A DNA stretch of 64,000 nucleotides from Aurantibacillus circumpalustris (GTDB taxonomy: Bacteria; Bacteroidota; Bacteroidia; B-17B0; Aurantibacillaceae), in contig NZ_CP121197.1 in assembly GCF_029625215.1 (NCBI RefSeq), positions 2,976,001 to 3,040,000 on the forward strand, in the 5' to 3' direction. The notes beneath the pieces are model-generated. The model was not told the origin of the DNA, ran no database searches, and saw only the letters and a program-made list of their open reading frames with translations. How positions within the stretch are numbered: position 1 is the stretch's first letter; every line of letters begins with the position of its first letter. The position numbers and the translations under genes were made by a program. Below are positions 27,299 through 36,873 of this stretch, one piece after another.

Positions 27299-30115
27299 TT
27301 ATTTACTTAAATATAAATTTCTTTCACTGTATACGTTTTGGAAAAACTCATCCTGTAAATTGTCAATAAAGTAGATTGCCTCACCGGTACTCTTCATTTC
27401 AGGACCAAGCTCTTTTTGTATCTCAGGGAATTTTTCGTAACTAAATACTGGAATCTTAATAGCGTAACCAATTTTTCTTGGAGCGAATTTAAAGTCCTTT
27501 ACCTTTTTAGCACCAAGCATTACTTTAGTAGCGTAGTTTACATAAGGCTCATCATAAGCTTTGGCAATGAATGGCACTGTACGCGAAGCTCTTGGATTTG
27601 CTTCGATGATATATACTTTACCATCTTTCACAGCAAACTGAATGTTTAATAAACCAACGGTATTTAAAGCTACTGCAATGGTGCGGGTGTGTTGTTCAAT
27701 TTGTTTAATTACATCGGCACTCAGATCAAATGGAGGAAGAACAGCATAACTATCACCGCTGTGAATACCTGCTGGCTCAATGTGCTCCATAATTCCAATG
27801 ATGTAAACATCTTTACCATCACAAATAGCATCGGCTTCCGCTTCAATGGCTCCTTGTAAAAAATGATCCAACAATACTTTATTATCAGGCAAATCGTTCA
27901 ACAGTTTTACAACGTGTTGCTCTAACTCCTGCTCATTAATTACAATCTTCATACTTTGTCCGCCTAATACATAACTCGGACGAACTAGTAAAGGGAAACC
28001 AAGTCTTTTAGAAAGTGTGATCGCTTCTTCAGCATCTTCGATTACTCCAAACTCAGGGTAGGGGATATTGTTATTTTTTAAGAGCGTAGAAAAACTTCCA
28101 CGGTCTTCCGCAAGGTCAAGTGATTTAAAGTCGGTGCCAATAATTTTGATGCCGTATCTATCTAACTTTTCTGCAAGCTTCAATGCGGTTTGTCCACCCA
28201 GTTGCACAATTACACCTTCTGGTTTTTCATGCAGAATGATATCGTAAATGTGTTCCCAGAACACCGGTTCAAAATATAATTTATCAGCAGTACTAAAATC
28301 AGTACTAACGGTTTCTGGATTACAGTTAATCATAATGGTTTCGTAACCACATTCTTTTGCAGCCAAAACACCATGCACACAACTATAATCAAATTCTATA
28401 CCCTGACCAATTCGGTTAGGTCCGCTACCAAGAATCACTACTTTTTTCTTATTGCTTGATACACTTTCATTCTCATCTTCAAAAGTAGAGTAGTAGTAAG
28501 GCGTTTTAGCTTCAAACTCTGCCGCGCAGGTATCTACCAATTTGTAAACACGTTTTATACCAAGATCATTTCTTTTAGCGTAGACTTCACTTTCTTTGCA
28601 ACGCACCAGGTGAGCGATCTGACGGTCGGCATACCCTTTTTGCTTTGCTTCGTATAAGAGATCTTTTGAAAGACTTTTTAAATCAAATTTTTCAATTTCG
28701 TTTTCGAGAGCAATCATTTCTTCTATTTGCTGAAGAAACCACATATCAATGCGAGTAAGCTTTTGAATGGTTTTGATAGAAATTCCCATTTTCATGGCAT
28801 CGTAAATCATAAACAAACGGTTCCAACTCGGACGCTCAAGCGCTCTCAATAGTTCTGCCTGATCGGTAATTTCTTTTCCGTCGGCACCTAAGCCATTACG
28901 TTTTATTTCTAAACTCTGACAGGCCTTTTGCAAGGCTTCCTGAAAACTTCTTCCAATGGCCATTACTTCACCAACCGATTTCATTTGGAAACCAAGTTCG
29001 CGGTTACAGCCTTTAAATTTATCGAAGTTCCAACGCGGAATTTTTACGATCACATAATCTAACGTTGGTTCAAAATAAGCGGAAGTAGATTTTGTAATTT
29101 GATTAATGAGTTCATCCAAATGATAACCAATTGCCAGCTTGCTAGCTATACGTGCGATAGGATACCCCGTTGCTTTGCTTGCAAGGGCAGAAGAACGCGA
29201 TACACGTGGATTAATTTCTATAGCAATAATTTCTTCTTTTGCATCATCACTTACCGCGAACTGAACATTACAACCACCGGCAAAGTTTCCAATACTGCGC
29301 ATCATCTTAATGGCCATGGTACGCATTTTTTGATACGTTGAATCGCTCAAAGTCATTGCAGGAGCTACTGTAATACTGTCTCCTGTGTGTACACCCATTG
29401 GGTCAAAATTTTCAATGGAACAAATAATGGCTACATTATCATTTTTATCACGCAATAGCTCTAATTCGTATTCTTTCCAACCTAATACAGCTTTGTCTAT
29501 AAGTACTTCATGAATTGGAGATGTTTGTAGACCGCGATTTAATAAGGCATCGAAATTTTCTTTTTCATATACCACCGATCCACCACTACCACCAAGTGTA
29601 AACGAAGGACGAATTACCAGAGGGAATCCAAATTCCTGAGCGATACTTTTTCCTTCAAGAAATGATTTTGCTATTTTGCTTGGGGCCATTGCGACACCTA
29701 TCTCTTCCATGCGTATTCTAAAAAGATCACGGTCTTCAGTAACTTTGATGGCTTCAATATCAACACCAATCATCTTTACGTTGTATTTTTTCCAAATCCC
29801 CATATCCTCACATTTAAGTGCAAGGTTTAAGGCAGTTTGTCCTCCCATGGTTGGAAGTACAGCGTCTATCTTTTGTTCTTCAAGAATTTTAATAATTGAT
29901 TTTACTTCTAAGGGTAGTAGGTAAATATTATCAGCAGTAACTTTATCCGTCATAATTGTAGCCGGATTGGAGTTAATAAGGGTTACTTCAATTCCTTCTT
30001 CACGAAGACTTTTGGCCGATTGAGAACCGGAGTAGTCAAATTCGCATGCTTGTCCAATAACAATAGGGCCTGAGCCTATGATTAAAACGGATTTTATAGA
30101 GGTATCTTTTGGCAT
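27299..30115 (-). CDS. carB: Carbamoyl-phosphate synthase large subunit
   Basis: This subunit makes carbamoyl phosphate from bicarbonate, ammonia delivered by CarA, and two ATP, feeding pyrimidine and arginine synthesis. It holds two homologous ATP-grasp halves: residues about 1-400 (IGSGPIVIGQACEFDYSG) and about 553-920 (LGSGPNRIGQGIEFDYS). The linking oligomerisation domain lies between them. At 938 residues it ends after the second synthetase domain and lacks the MGS-like allosteric domain that brings enterobacterial CarB to about 1070. As I recall, this shorter form is common in Bacteroidota, so it is not a truncation. No carA is in the window. Confidence 0.96.
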   Translation of the reverse strand: MPKDTSIKSVLIIGSGPIVIGQACEFDYSGSQSAKSLREEGIEVTLINSNPATIMTDKVTADNIYLLPLEVKSIIKILEEQKIDAVLPTMGGQTALNLALKCEDMGIWKKYNVKMIGVDIEAIKVTEDRDLFRIRMEEIGVAMAPSKIAKSFLEGKSIAQEFGFPLVIRPSFTLGGSGGSVVYEKENFDALLNRGLQTSPIHEVLIDKAVLGWKEYELELLRDKNDNVAIICSIENFDPMGVHTGDSITVAPAMTLSDSTYQKMRTMAIKMMRSIGNFAGGCNVQFAVSDDAKEEIIAIEINPRVSRSSALASKATGYPIARIASKLAIGYHLDELINQITKSTSAYFEPTLDYVIVKIPRWNFDKFKGCNRELGFQMKSVGEVMAIGRSFQEALQKACQSLEIKRNGLGADGKEITDQAELLRALERPSWNRLFMIYDAMKMGISIKTIQKLTRIDMWFLQQIEEMIALENEIEKFDLKSLSKDLLYEAKQKGYADRQIAHLVRCKESEVYAKRNDLGIKRVYKLVDTCAAEFEAKTPYYYSTFEDENESVSSNKKKVVILGSGPNRIGQGIEFDYSCVHGVLAAKECGYETIMINCNPETVSTDFSTADKLYFEPVFWEHIYDIILHEKPEGVIVQLGGQTALKLAEKLDRYGIKIIGTDFKSLDLAEDRGSFSTLLKNNNIPYPEFGVIEDAEEAITLSKRLGFPLLVRPSYVLGGQSMKIVINEQELEQHVVKLLNDLPDNKVLLDHFLQGAIEAEADAICDGKDVYIIGIMEHIEPAGIHSGDSYAVLPPFDLSADVIKQIEQHTRTIAVALNTVGLLNIQFAVKDGKVYIIEANPRASRTVPFIAKAYDEPYVNYATKVMLGAKKVKDFKFAPRKIGYAIKIPVFSYEKFPEIQKELGPEMKSTGEAIYFIDNLQDEFFQNVYSERNLYLSK

Positions 30116-30141
30116 AGTGTACAGTGAATTTAAAAATCCTG

Positions 30142-30149
30142 CAAAGATA
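30142..30149 (-). promoter_or_regulatory. Putative -7 box for carB
   Basis: On the minus strand this reads TATCTTTG, a full match to TAnnTTTG, 26 bp before the carB start. A -33 TTG is not clear. Confidence 0.4.
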
Positions 30150-30206
30150 GCAAGAAGATGGATTTTTTGGACGAAAGATATTGACTAAATATTAAATAAA
30201 CTTCAT

Positions 30207-30241
30207 AAAAAAAGCCGAAAGTTTTTTCTTTCGGCTTTTTT
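30207..30241 (-). terminator. Rho-independent terminator
   Basis: A hairpin with stem AAAGCCGAAAG / CTTTCGGCTTT is flanked by A and T tracts on both sides, so it can work on either strand. It sits just after the end of the RRM gene and before carB, and should separate the two transcripts. Confidence 0.85.
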
Positions 30242-30259
30242 CTTTAAAGGGTCTATTTT

Positions 30260-30529
30260 TTACTGTTGTGATTCAGGAGCTGGCTCCTTTTTACCTTTTG
30301 CTTCAGCTACAACAATATTACGTTCGTAATGTTCTGTGCCATTTAATGCATTGATTGCGACGTTTGCTTCAGCATCATTTGACATTTCAACAAACCCGTA
30401 ACCTTTGCTACGTCTTGTTTCCTTGTCCTTAATGATTCTAACGCTAGTTACTTCACCGTACTGCGAGAAAAGTTCGCTAAGAGATTGCTCTCTTACTTTA
30501 AAACTGATGTTGCTAATAAAAATGTTCAT
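30260..30529 (-). CDS. RRM-domain RNA-binding protein
   Basis: This is a small single-RRM protein of about 89 residues. Both RNP motifs are present: RNP2 as NIFISNIS near the N terminus and RNP1 as RSKGYGFVEM near residue 45. The ATG at 30529 is chosen because the RRM starts there; an upstream in-frame start adds an unlikely leader. A short charged C-terminal tail (KGKKEPAPESQQ) follows. Such proteins are common in Bacteroidota and Cyanobacteria, where they act in post-transcriptional or cold-shock regulation. The target RNAs are unknown. It is monocistronic, with a clear promoter and terminator. Confidence 0.93.
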   Translation of the reverse strand: MNIFISNISFKVREQSLSELFSQYGEVTSVRIIKDKETRRSKGYGFVEMSNDAEANVAINALNGTEHYERNIVVAEAKGKKEPAPESQQ

Positions 30530-30553
30530 AGTTGTCTGTTTTTGTGTGTTAAG

Positions 30554-30584
30554 TAAAGGTATTGATAAAAAACAAAAAAGCAAA
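30554..30584 (-). promoter_or_regulatory. Putative promoter of the RRM gene
   Basis: On the minus strand, TTTG (30581-30584) and TACCTTTA (30554-30561) are separated by 19 bp, matching the Bacteroidota -33/-7 layout with one mismatch in the -7 box. The distance to the ATG is about 25 bp. Confidence 0.5.
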
Positions 30585-30643
30585 TATTTTTACAAATATT
30601 GTTAAATGTTTACCACTTTTTTAACAAAAAACCGATTAACTAT

Positions 30644-31024
30644 TTAAAAAAGAATGGCTTCTACGCTAATTTCTACATTAGCATCTTTTGGTAGGCGTGC
30701 AGCCTGAATAGTTGCACGTGCCGGAAATTCCCCCTTAAAATAAGAAGCGTAAACCTCATTTACGTGAACAAAATTATTCATATCATTAAGAAAAATAGTG
30801 CTTTTTACCACATTATCGAATGTACAACCTCCAGCTTTTAGAATGGCGCCAATATAATCCATCACCATTTTAGTTTCTTCTTTAATGGTTGTTTTAACCA
30901 ATTGTTTACTTTGAAGATCCATAGCAATGGTTCCGCTAATAAACATAATGTTTCCAACAATTATTGCCTGATTATAAGGTCCAATAGGGGATGGCGCATC
31001 TGGAGTATTGATTATTTTTTTCAT
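30644..31024 (-). CDS. ridA: RidA family enamine/imine deaminase
   Basis: RidA hydrolyses reactive enamines and imines such as 2-aminoacrylate released by PLP enzymes. Family motifs are present: APSPIGPYNQA at the N terminus and the catalytic Arg103 in PARATIQAARLP, followed by Glu118. The 126 residues are the normal length. It is 71 bp downstream of paaZ on the same strand; its own -7 box in the gap suggests separate transcription. Confidence 0.93.
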   Translation of the reverse strand: MKKIINTPDAPSPIGPYNQAIIVGNIMFISGTIAMDLQSKQLVKTTIKEETKMVMDYIGAILKAGGCTFDNVVKSTIFLNDMNNFVHVNEVYASYFKGEFPARATIQAARLPKDANVEISVEAILF

Positions 31025-31045
31025 GTTTGTGTTGAGTTAGTGTAA

Positions 31046-31053
31046 CAAATATA
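31046..31053 (-). promoter_or_regulatory. Putative -7 box for ridA
   Basis: On the minus strand this reads TATATTTG, a full match to TAnnTTTG, 21 bp before the ridA start. No -33 TTG was found at the expected spacing. Confidence 0.4.
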
Positions 31054-31095
31054 ACAAATTGTCTTAATGTGATTTTTTTGATTTGTAATAAGTTT

Positions 31096-33144
31096 TTAAT
31101 CTTGGTTACGCATTTTTACCATAGTTAGAATAGTAGCAATAGCAACGGTTTCACCGGTTTCGTCGTAAACATCTACCAACCATTTTACAATTCCCTTGGC
31201 AACATCCTCTTCATTTTTTTTCTCTTGAACAATTTTTTCCTTACACGTAAAACGCACACCAATTGTACTTCCCATGTAAACAGGTTTGGTAAAACGGCAC
31301 TCGTCTATTCCGTAATTTAATAAAACTGGACCCTTTTTTGCGTTTACAAATAATCCTGCTGCCTTGCTCAAAATGTAGTATCCATGTGCAACTCGACCAG
31401 TGAAAATAGTTCCATCCAAACTTGTTACATCTGTATGGGCGTAAAAATGATCTCCACTTACGTTTGCAAAATTAACCACGTCAGCCTCTGTTACGGTATG
31501 TTTTGCCGTGATTAAGGTTTCTCCAATTTCTAAATCCTCAAAGTATTGACGGAAAGGATGAATGTCTTTTTCAATTTGTTTTGCTCCTTGTTGGTATTGA
31601 TTTAAAATATGGGTTATGGTTGTTGGAGAACCTTGAATAGCAGTACGTTGCAAATAATGAAACACACCACGTTTGCCGCCCATTTCTTCACCTCCGCCAG
31701 CGCGACCAGGTCCACCATGCACCAATAATGGCATTGGTGAACCGTGACCTGTGCTTTCTTTCGCACATTCGTTATTCAAAACTAAAATTCGTCCGTGCAT
31801 ACAGGCTGCACCAATGGTGTACATTCGTGCAATACGATCATCGGCAGTAATGATACTACTTACCAGACTACCTTTTCCCATTTTGCTTAACTCAATAGCT
31901 TCATCGATTGTTTTATAAGGCATAATGGTACTAACAGGACCAAAGGCTTCAACACTATGACAATCTGTATTCGTAAAAGGTTTTTCATTCAAGAAAATAA
32001 TAGGAGGCATAAACGCACCTTTATGTTTATCAGCGCCTTTCACTTCAAATTTTTCAAAATCACCAATGATTATTTTTTGAGTTTTAGAAAGCAATTCAAC
32101 TTTTTCTTTTACTTCAATGAGTTGTGCTTGTCCAGCCAAAGAGCCCATTCTAACACCTTCTACATTTGGATCTCCTATAATACTCTGAGCCAGTCGTTTA
32201 CCCAATGCTATATGAACATCTTCTACCATGTTTTCTGGCACAATAATCCGTCGAACCGCCGTACATTTTTGTCCTGCCTTTGTAGTTATTTCACGTGCAA
32301 TTTCTTTAATAAAAATATCAAACTCAGGCATTGCGGTGGTAACATCTGTTCCAAGAACGCAGCAATTCAATGAATCTGCTTCCATATTAAAGTGCACAGA
32401 TTCTTGTAATAAGCGTGGATGAGCTTTTAGCATTTTTCCTGTAGAAGCAGAACCAGTAAAGGTTACAACATCTTGATTCATCACATGATCGAGAATACCA
32501 TTGGCGCTTCCACAAATTAATTGAAGCGCACCTTCTGGTAAAATTTTACTCGCAATAATTTCTTTTACAACAGCTTCGGTTAAAAAGGAGGTAACGGTTG
32601 CCGGTTTTACGATAGCAGGAACTCCTGCTAACCAGTTTACAGCCACCTTTTCAAGCATCCCCCAAACCGGGAAGTTAAAGGCGTTAATATGAATAGCAAC
32701 ACCTTCTTTTGGTACACAAATATGGTGACCAATAAAAGTGTTGTTCTTAGAAAGTCTGGCTACATCTCCGTCATAACAATAACTTTCGTTTGGAAACTGG
32801 CGACGCAAAGAGGCATAGCTAAATAAATTCCCAATACCACCTTCAATGTCTACCCAGCTATCAATTCGGGTTGCTCCGGTTGCCCAACTTACTTTATAAA
32901 AATCTTCTTTTTTATTTAAAAGATGCATGGCTAAAGCTTTCAACATCAGTCCACGCTCTTGAAAGGTCATTTTTCTTAGTTTCGGACCACCCACATTCCT
33001 TGCGTAGTCACACATCTGACCAAAATCAATACCTTTACTGCTTGTTGTAGCAATGGTTTCACCCGTTATGGCATTAAATAAATCTTGTCCTTTATCTGTT
33101 CCTGCCACCCATTTACCGCAGGCATAATTATGTAATTGATTCAT
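31096..33144 (-). CDS. paaZ: PaaZ: oxepin-CoA hydrolase / semialdehyde dehydrogenase
   Basis: This bifunctional enzyme of aerobic phenylacetate breakdown opens the oxepin-CoA ring and oxidises the resulting aldehyde. The N-terminal aldehyde dehydrogenase domain (about 1-515) has its catalytic Cys294 in GQKCTAVRR. The C-terminal MaoC-like hotdog hydratase (about 530-682) has the Asp-His dyad region SGDHFYAHTD. The length matches E. coli PaaZ. No other paa gene (paaABCDE, G, J, K) is within the window, so this copy is isolated. It could complete a pathway encoded elsewhere or act on another CoA thioester. Confidence 0.93.
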   Translation of the reverse strand: MNQLHNYACGKWVAGTDKGQDLFNAITGETIATTSSKGIDFGQMCDYARNVGGPKLRKMTFQERGLMLKALAMHLLNKKEDFYKVSWATGATRIDSWVDIEGGIGNLFSYASLRRQFPNESYCYDGDVARLSKNNTFIGHHICVPKEGVAIHINAFNFPVWGMLEKVAVNWLAGVPAIVKPATVTSFLTEAVVKEIIASKILPEGALQLICGSANGILDHVMNQDVVTFTGSASTGKMLKAHPRLLQESVHFNMEADSLNCCVLGTDVTTAMPEFDIFIKEIAREITTKAGQKCTAVRRIIVPENMVEDVHIALGKRLAQSIIGDPNVEGVRMGSLAGQAQLIEVKEKVELLSKTQKIIIGDFEKFEVKGADKHKGAFMPPIIFLNEKPFTNTDCHSVEAFGPVSTIMPYKTIDEAIELSKMGKGSLVSSIITADDRIARMYTIGAACMHGRILVLNNECAKESTGHGSPMPLLVHGGPGRAGGGEEMGGKRGVFHYLQRTAIQGSPTTITHILNQYQQGAKQIEKDIHPFRQYFEDLEIGETLITAKHTVTEADVVNFANVSGDHFYAHTDVTSLDGTIFTGRVAHGYYILSKAAGLFVNAKKGPVLLNYGIDECRFTKPVYMGSTIGVRFTCKEKIVQEKKNEEDVAKGIVKWLVDVYDETGETVAIATILTMVKMRNQD

Positions 33145-33325
33145 AAATAGTATCCTTGTTTAAATAGATAAAAGTAAGAAAGGAATCACTAATAAACCAT
33201 ATTTTGTTTAAAAGCTGAACATAAATTTAACTGTTAGTTAAGTGTAGCGCTAATAATTTGATTTTTGTTAAAAAAACTATTCACTAGCTTTTTTGATTGA
33301 AACACTTTAATTTAGTGCTTAGTAA

Positions 33326-33712
33326 ATGGTTAAGATTAGTACGCATAATATTGAAATTTCGGTGGAAGTGAAATACTGGCCTCAGCACAGTATGCCAAAG
33401 GAGAATCATTATTTCTTTGTTTATTTTATCAGTATCGAAAATAAAAGTGATTATGCTGTTCAATTACTTAAAAGACATTGGGATATTTTTGATAGTATTG
33501 GTGACGCGCGTGAGGTTGACGGTGAAGGCGTTGTAGGGGAAACTCCAGTTTTAGAACCGGGTCAAAAATTTGAATACAATAGTGGTTGCAATCTTACCAG
33601 CGAAATGGGACACATGAAGGGGTATTACACGCTTTTAAAAATATTAGATGGTACTGAGTTTAATGTTGAAATTCCAAAATTCAATCTCATCGTGCCGGCA
33701 AAAATGAATTAG
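33326..33712 (+). CDS. apaG: ApaG family protein
   Basis: This 128-residue protein has the ApaG fibronectin-III-like fold. Matching segments are VEVKYWPQHSMP, FVYFISIENKS, LLKRHWDIFD, DGEGVVGETPVLEPGQKFEYNSGC and GHMKGYYTL. ApaG has been linked to cobalt/magnesium resistance and Ap4A metabolism in enterobacteria, but its biochemical role is unsettled. It is a single gene divergent from paaZ. Confidence 0.93.
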   Translation: MVKISTHNIEISVEVKYWPQHSMPKENHYFFVYFISIENKSDYAVQLLKRHWDIFDSIGDAREVDGEGVVGETPVLEPGQKFEYNSGCNLTSEMGHMKGYYTLLKILDGTEFNVEIPKFNLIVPAKMN

Positions 33713-33718
33713 AGTAGT

Positions 33719-34099
33719 TTAGACCTCGATTTTATATTCCGTTGAATCTTTTACTGTTCCATTATTATTATTAAAGTGTTTCCAATGCCCAATTTTTTTA
33801 TCATTTTTATAAAAACCTTCTTCTATTTTACATTTTCCCGAAGAACACGTTAGTGGTTTTGCGTTTACAATAGAATCTATCGGGCAGGCTATGGATGCAT
33901 TTATGTTGGAAAGTCCTATCTCGTAAATAATCCAGTGACCTTGCCTTAGGCCATTTATATCTAAGTAGTTAACTGTGTCTTGGTTATCAAGCACTTCATA
34001 CTGTGGTAATATTTCTTTTAATTCTGTTTTGGTTTTGTTTTCGCATGAGGAGAGTAATACTAACAACCCAATTGCCAAAAAAAGAATAGTGTGTTTCAT
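33719..34099 (-). CDS. Hypothetical lipoprotein
   Basis: This 126-residue protein has a lipobox (LLSSC, Cys19) and is probably anchored in the outer membrane. The mature part contains two weak MORN-like stretches (INGLRQGHWIIYE and FYKNDKKIGHWKHFNN), the pattern of toxin-antitoxin and surface proteins with beta-hairpin repeats. No family was recognised with confidence. It converges on apaG. Confidence 0.72.
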   Translation of the reverse strand: MKHTILFLAIGLLVLLSSCENKTKTELKEILPQYEVLDNQDTVNYLDINGLRQGHWIIYEIGLSNINASIACPIDSIVNAKPLTCSSGKCKIEEGFYKNDKKIGHWKHFNNNNGTVKDSTEYKIEV

Positions 34100-34152
34100 A
34101 ATTATGCAGTATAGTAGTTAGTACACTTGAACAAAACGTGAGTTCAATTTTA

Positions 34153-35001
34153 TTATTCAGAAAATCTAAAAGCGTTTGCTTTAAAAGGTTGAGACAAATA
34201 TGTATCTACTGTTTTATTAAAAAGATCTGGATTTAATTTTGCTACACCATGTTTTTCTCCGCTAAGAATGCACAGATTTGCAAAAGGAATATTTTTATAA
34301 ATAAAAAAAGTATGTTCTTCTTTAATAAGGTCACGGTCGGTAGACATCACTAATACCGGAATTTTTATTTTGTGAAGGTCTGCAGAAGTAATGTGTGGTT
34401 GGAACTCCATCATTCGGTTGCGTTGCTGTTCTATTAGCCAATTTTTTGCAGTGTCTTTTACTGCCAGCATTTTGTCTGCCTTTTCTCGCTCATGGTGTAT
34501 TTCCAATACTGTTGAAGGATACAAGGAATTTGAATCAGGTTGCATATTAGCACCAAACGCAACAATCTTTTTTATGTGTTCGGGAAAATAAATGCCCAAT
34601 AAAATACCAATAATTCCGCCGTCACTTTTTCCAACAATGTAAACGGAATCCATTTTCATTGCTTTTATGAATTCAGCCAAATCTTTTGCTTGTTGCATGT
34701 ACGTGAGTGAATCTTTTCCAAGTTCAGATTTGCCCCGTCCCCGACAATCAATGGAATACACTTTATATTTTTTTGAAAAAAAATCAATTTGTGGCGCCCA
34801 ACCTCTGGTGGGGGTTGAATTTCCGTGAATCAGCAATAATGGTGTTCCATTACCATACACTTCATAATAATGTTTGACACCATTCAGTACAACATATTTT
34901 CCTACTTCTTTATTATCACCGTACGGTGTTTTGTTTTGGGATTTTATGTTAGAAGAATTAAAACACCAAAACAGAATCAGCAAAATTAATTTAGTTTTCA
35001 T
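34153..35001 (-). CDS. Alpha/beta hydrolase, exported
   Basis: This alpha/beta-hydrolase has a signal peptide ending near IKSQN. The oxyanion segment is LLLIHGNSTPTRGW. The nucleophile is Ser126 in VGKSDGG, the acid is probably the Asp of STDRDL, and the catalytic His lies in GEKHGV. The substrate cannot be told from sequence; esters or lactones are plausible. It stands alone. Confidence 0.88.
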   Translation of the reverse strand: MKTKLILLILFWCFNSSNIKSQNKTPYGDNKEVGKYVVLNGVKHYYEVYGNGTPLLLIHGNSTPTRGWAPQIDFFSKKYKVYSIDCRGRGKSELGKDSLTYMQQAKDLAEFIKAMKMDSVYIVGKSDGGIIGILLGIYFPEHIKKIVAFGANMQPDSNSLYPSTVLEIHHEREKADKMLAVKDTAKNWLIEQQRNRMMEFQPHITSADLHKIKIPVLVMSTDRDLIKEEHTFFIYKNIPFANLCILSGEKHGVAKLNPDLFNKTVDTYLSQPFKANAFRFSE

Positions 35002-35042
35002 CCGCGTTTTTAATTTAAAGATAAGAGCATTTTTAATACTAA

Positions 35043-36620
35043 TTAAAACGGCCTATCACTTTTTTTAGACTTAAAGGAAGCGAGTTCTTTTCTGATTGAT
35101 TTTCGGATTTCAAAGTAATGTGATTTGAGTAAAACATCTAAATTATTTTTATCATCCGTTAGAATGTTTGAGGACTTATAGTCAAATAGGGTGATTGGCA
35201 AAGTGTACTGCAAAAGAGCACCTCCCTTAATTAAAACATCCGGCAAAAGACTAATTTTACTAACATCAAGTGGATTTTTAGTAGCAACAAACATTACATC
35301 TCCTATTTTTTCAGAAAGTAGTGGATTAAAAAGATTTACCTGAAAACCAGTAGCCGTAAGTGTTTTGTAGATGGAAGGAACAAAGGCGTTTTCAGTGAAG
35401 CCTTTTACACCACCGTGTTCTATAATTAGTGTACCATTTGTATTTAAGAGTTTATAGATCTGCCGAAAACTTTCCAGGGTAATTAACTGAGCTGGAATGC
35501 TCTCTCCAATAATCACATCCACAATAATGAGGTCGTATTTTTTTTTTGTTGAGTTAATATAGTATCTGCCGTCAGTAATAAAATGTTCTTTATGTTCAAG
35601 CATACCAAAATACTTAACTCCGAAATCATAGATTCTTTTGTCTATTTCAACCGTTTCCACATACGCGTATTGATCTTTCAATACCTTAAACAAACTGCCG
35701 GCTCCCAAGCCAATTAACAAAGCTGATTCTTTTTTAGGAAAGTGTTTCAGCAATTGACGGGTAAAGTTAACGTATGGAAAAAGGCTTTGCGTTGGTAGGT
35801 TAGCAAAAACATAATTCTGTGGTATGTTATTAACTCTTAGTTTCAATACTGTTGTTGGAGAGCCATCGTTACCATAAACGTGTTCATTGGTAACTTTCAA
35901 TTCACCAAGTAAGCCTTCAGAATACTCTAATAATTTCATGTTATCCTTTAGTGGAATGCTTGGTCTAGATTTATTAAATGAAATGCCGGCAACTAAGAGA
36001 ATTAGAAATAATGCCTGCGGGAATTTTTTAGCGGATAATTTATCTTTAATAAGGAACACGGTGGCAAGTGCCGCTACACTTAAACCTAAAATTCTTAACG
36101 GAAGGCTTATTCCATAATTTGGTATCACTATAAAACCAAAGACCAAGGTGAATAAAATACCGCCTGACGTAGAGATTGCATAAATGTTCCCCGCCGATCT
36201 TCCAGATAGCTCGGCTTTTTTTGTTATTTGAAATATAATTAATGGACTTATCATTCCCATTAAAAAAATCGGAAAAAATAAAAAGAGTAATTCTGAAATA
36301 ATAAGTCCCGAAAAAAACGAAAAAGAAATTGTTTTTTGCATTATGAAGGTAGCAATAGTGGGCATTATTAATACAGATAAACCGCTCACCAGAAATACCC
36401 AAATTATTTGATTGCTGGAAGCAAATCTAGATTTTGTTGTGACGTAACCACCGGTATAGTAGCCGGTCATCAGTGCAAAAAGTGTGATGGATAATGTGGA
36501 AGCCCAACTGTATAATGAGGCTCCGAAAAAAGGAGTTAAAATTTTGGCGCCTGCGAGTTCAGTTACCATAACAACGCCGCCTTCAATAAATGAAATGAGA
36601 TAGAGATTTTTGGGTTTCAT
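35043..36620 (-). CDS. Membrane protein fused to spermidine synthase-like domain
   Basis: This 525-residue fusion starts at the ATG at 36620, directly before the first membrane helix; a longer in-frame start would add 24 polar residues. Six to seven transmembrane segments fill residues 1-220. A class I methyltransferase-like spermidine synthase domain follows (about 240-430), with the cofactor motif LLIGLGAGSLF and acidic TVEIDKRIYDFG. The position that is usually DAF in true spermidine synthases reads VDVIIGES, so polyamine synthesis is doubtful. Such fusions are common and have no established function. Confidence 0.85.
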   Translation of the reverse strand: MKPKNLYLISFIEGGVVMVTELAGAKILTPFFGASLYSWASTLSITLFALMTGYYTGGYVTTKSRFASSNQIIWVFLVSGLSVLIMPTIATFIMQKTISFSFFSGLIISELLFLFFPIFLMGMISPLIIFQITKKAELSGRSAGNIYAISTSGGILFTLVFGFIVIPNYGISLPLRILGLSVAALATVFLIKDKLSAKKFPQALFLILLVAGISFNKSRPSIPLKDNMKLLEYSEGLLGELKVTNEHVYGNDGSPTTVLKLRVNNIPQNYVFANLPTQSLFPYVNFTRQLLKHFPKKESALLIGLGAGSLFKVLKDQYAYVETVEIDKRIYDFGVKYFGMLEHKEHFITDGRYYINSTKKKYDLIIVDVIIGESIPAQLITLESFRQIYKLLNTNGTLIIEHGGVKGFTENAFVPSIYKTLTATGFQVNLFNPLLSEKIGDVMFVATKNPLDVSKISLLPDVLIKGGALLQYTLPITLFDYKSSNILTDDKNNLDVLLKSHYFEIRKSIRKELASFKSKKSDRPF

Positions 36621-36842
36621 GAAGTATTGTGAACAAATCTCGTGCCGTTTTTTAAAATAATGTGCGGGACGTTTGTTAAAATTATTGACCACCTATATCC
36701 ATTTTAATATTAAGAGGGGTTAATAATAATCTAAAAATTATAGGCGCATCCCTAGAAACTATTCCTATCCTCTTTTTACTTTTCTAAAAATTTAGAATGT
36801 AGGGTTAACTCACCCATTAGTTTTTTTACTCGCTTTTATTAT

Positions 36843-36850
36843 TACTTTTG
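36843..36850 (+). promoter_or_regulatory. Putative -7 box TAnnTTTG
   Basis: TACTTTTG lies 23 bp before the STAS-like gene at 36874. The -33 element is not clear. Confidence 0.4.
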
Positions 36851-36873
36851 CATAACTAGGCTACTCAATATTT

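Noticed and set aside
27299-30115. Truncated carB
   Set aside because: The frame ends cleanly after the second synthetase domain, and the short form without the MGS-like domain appears normal in this phylum.
35043-36620. True spermidine synthase
   Set aside because: The membrane fusion and the VDVIIGES sequence in place of the usual DAF motif make polyamine synthesis unlikely.
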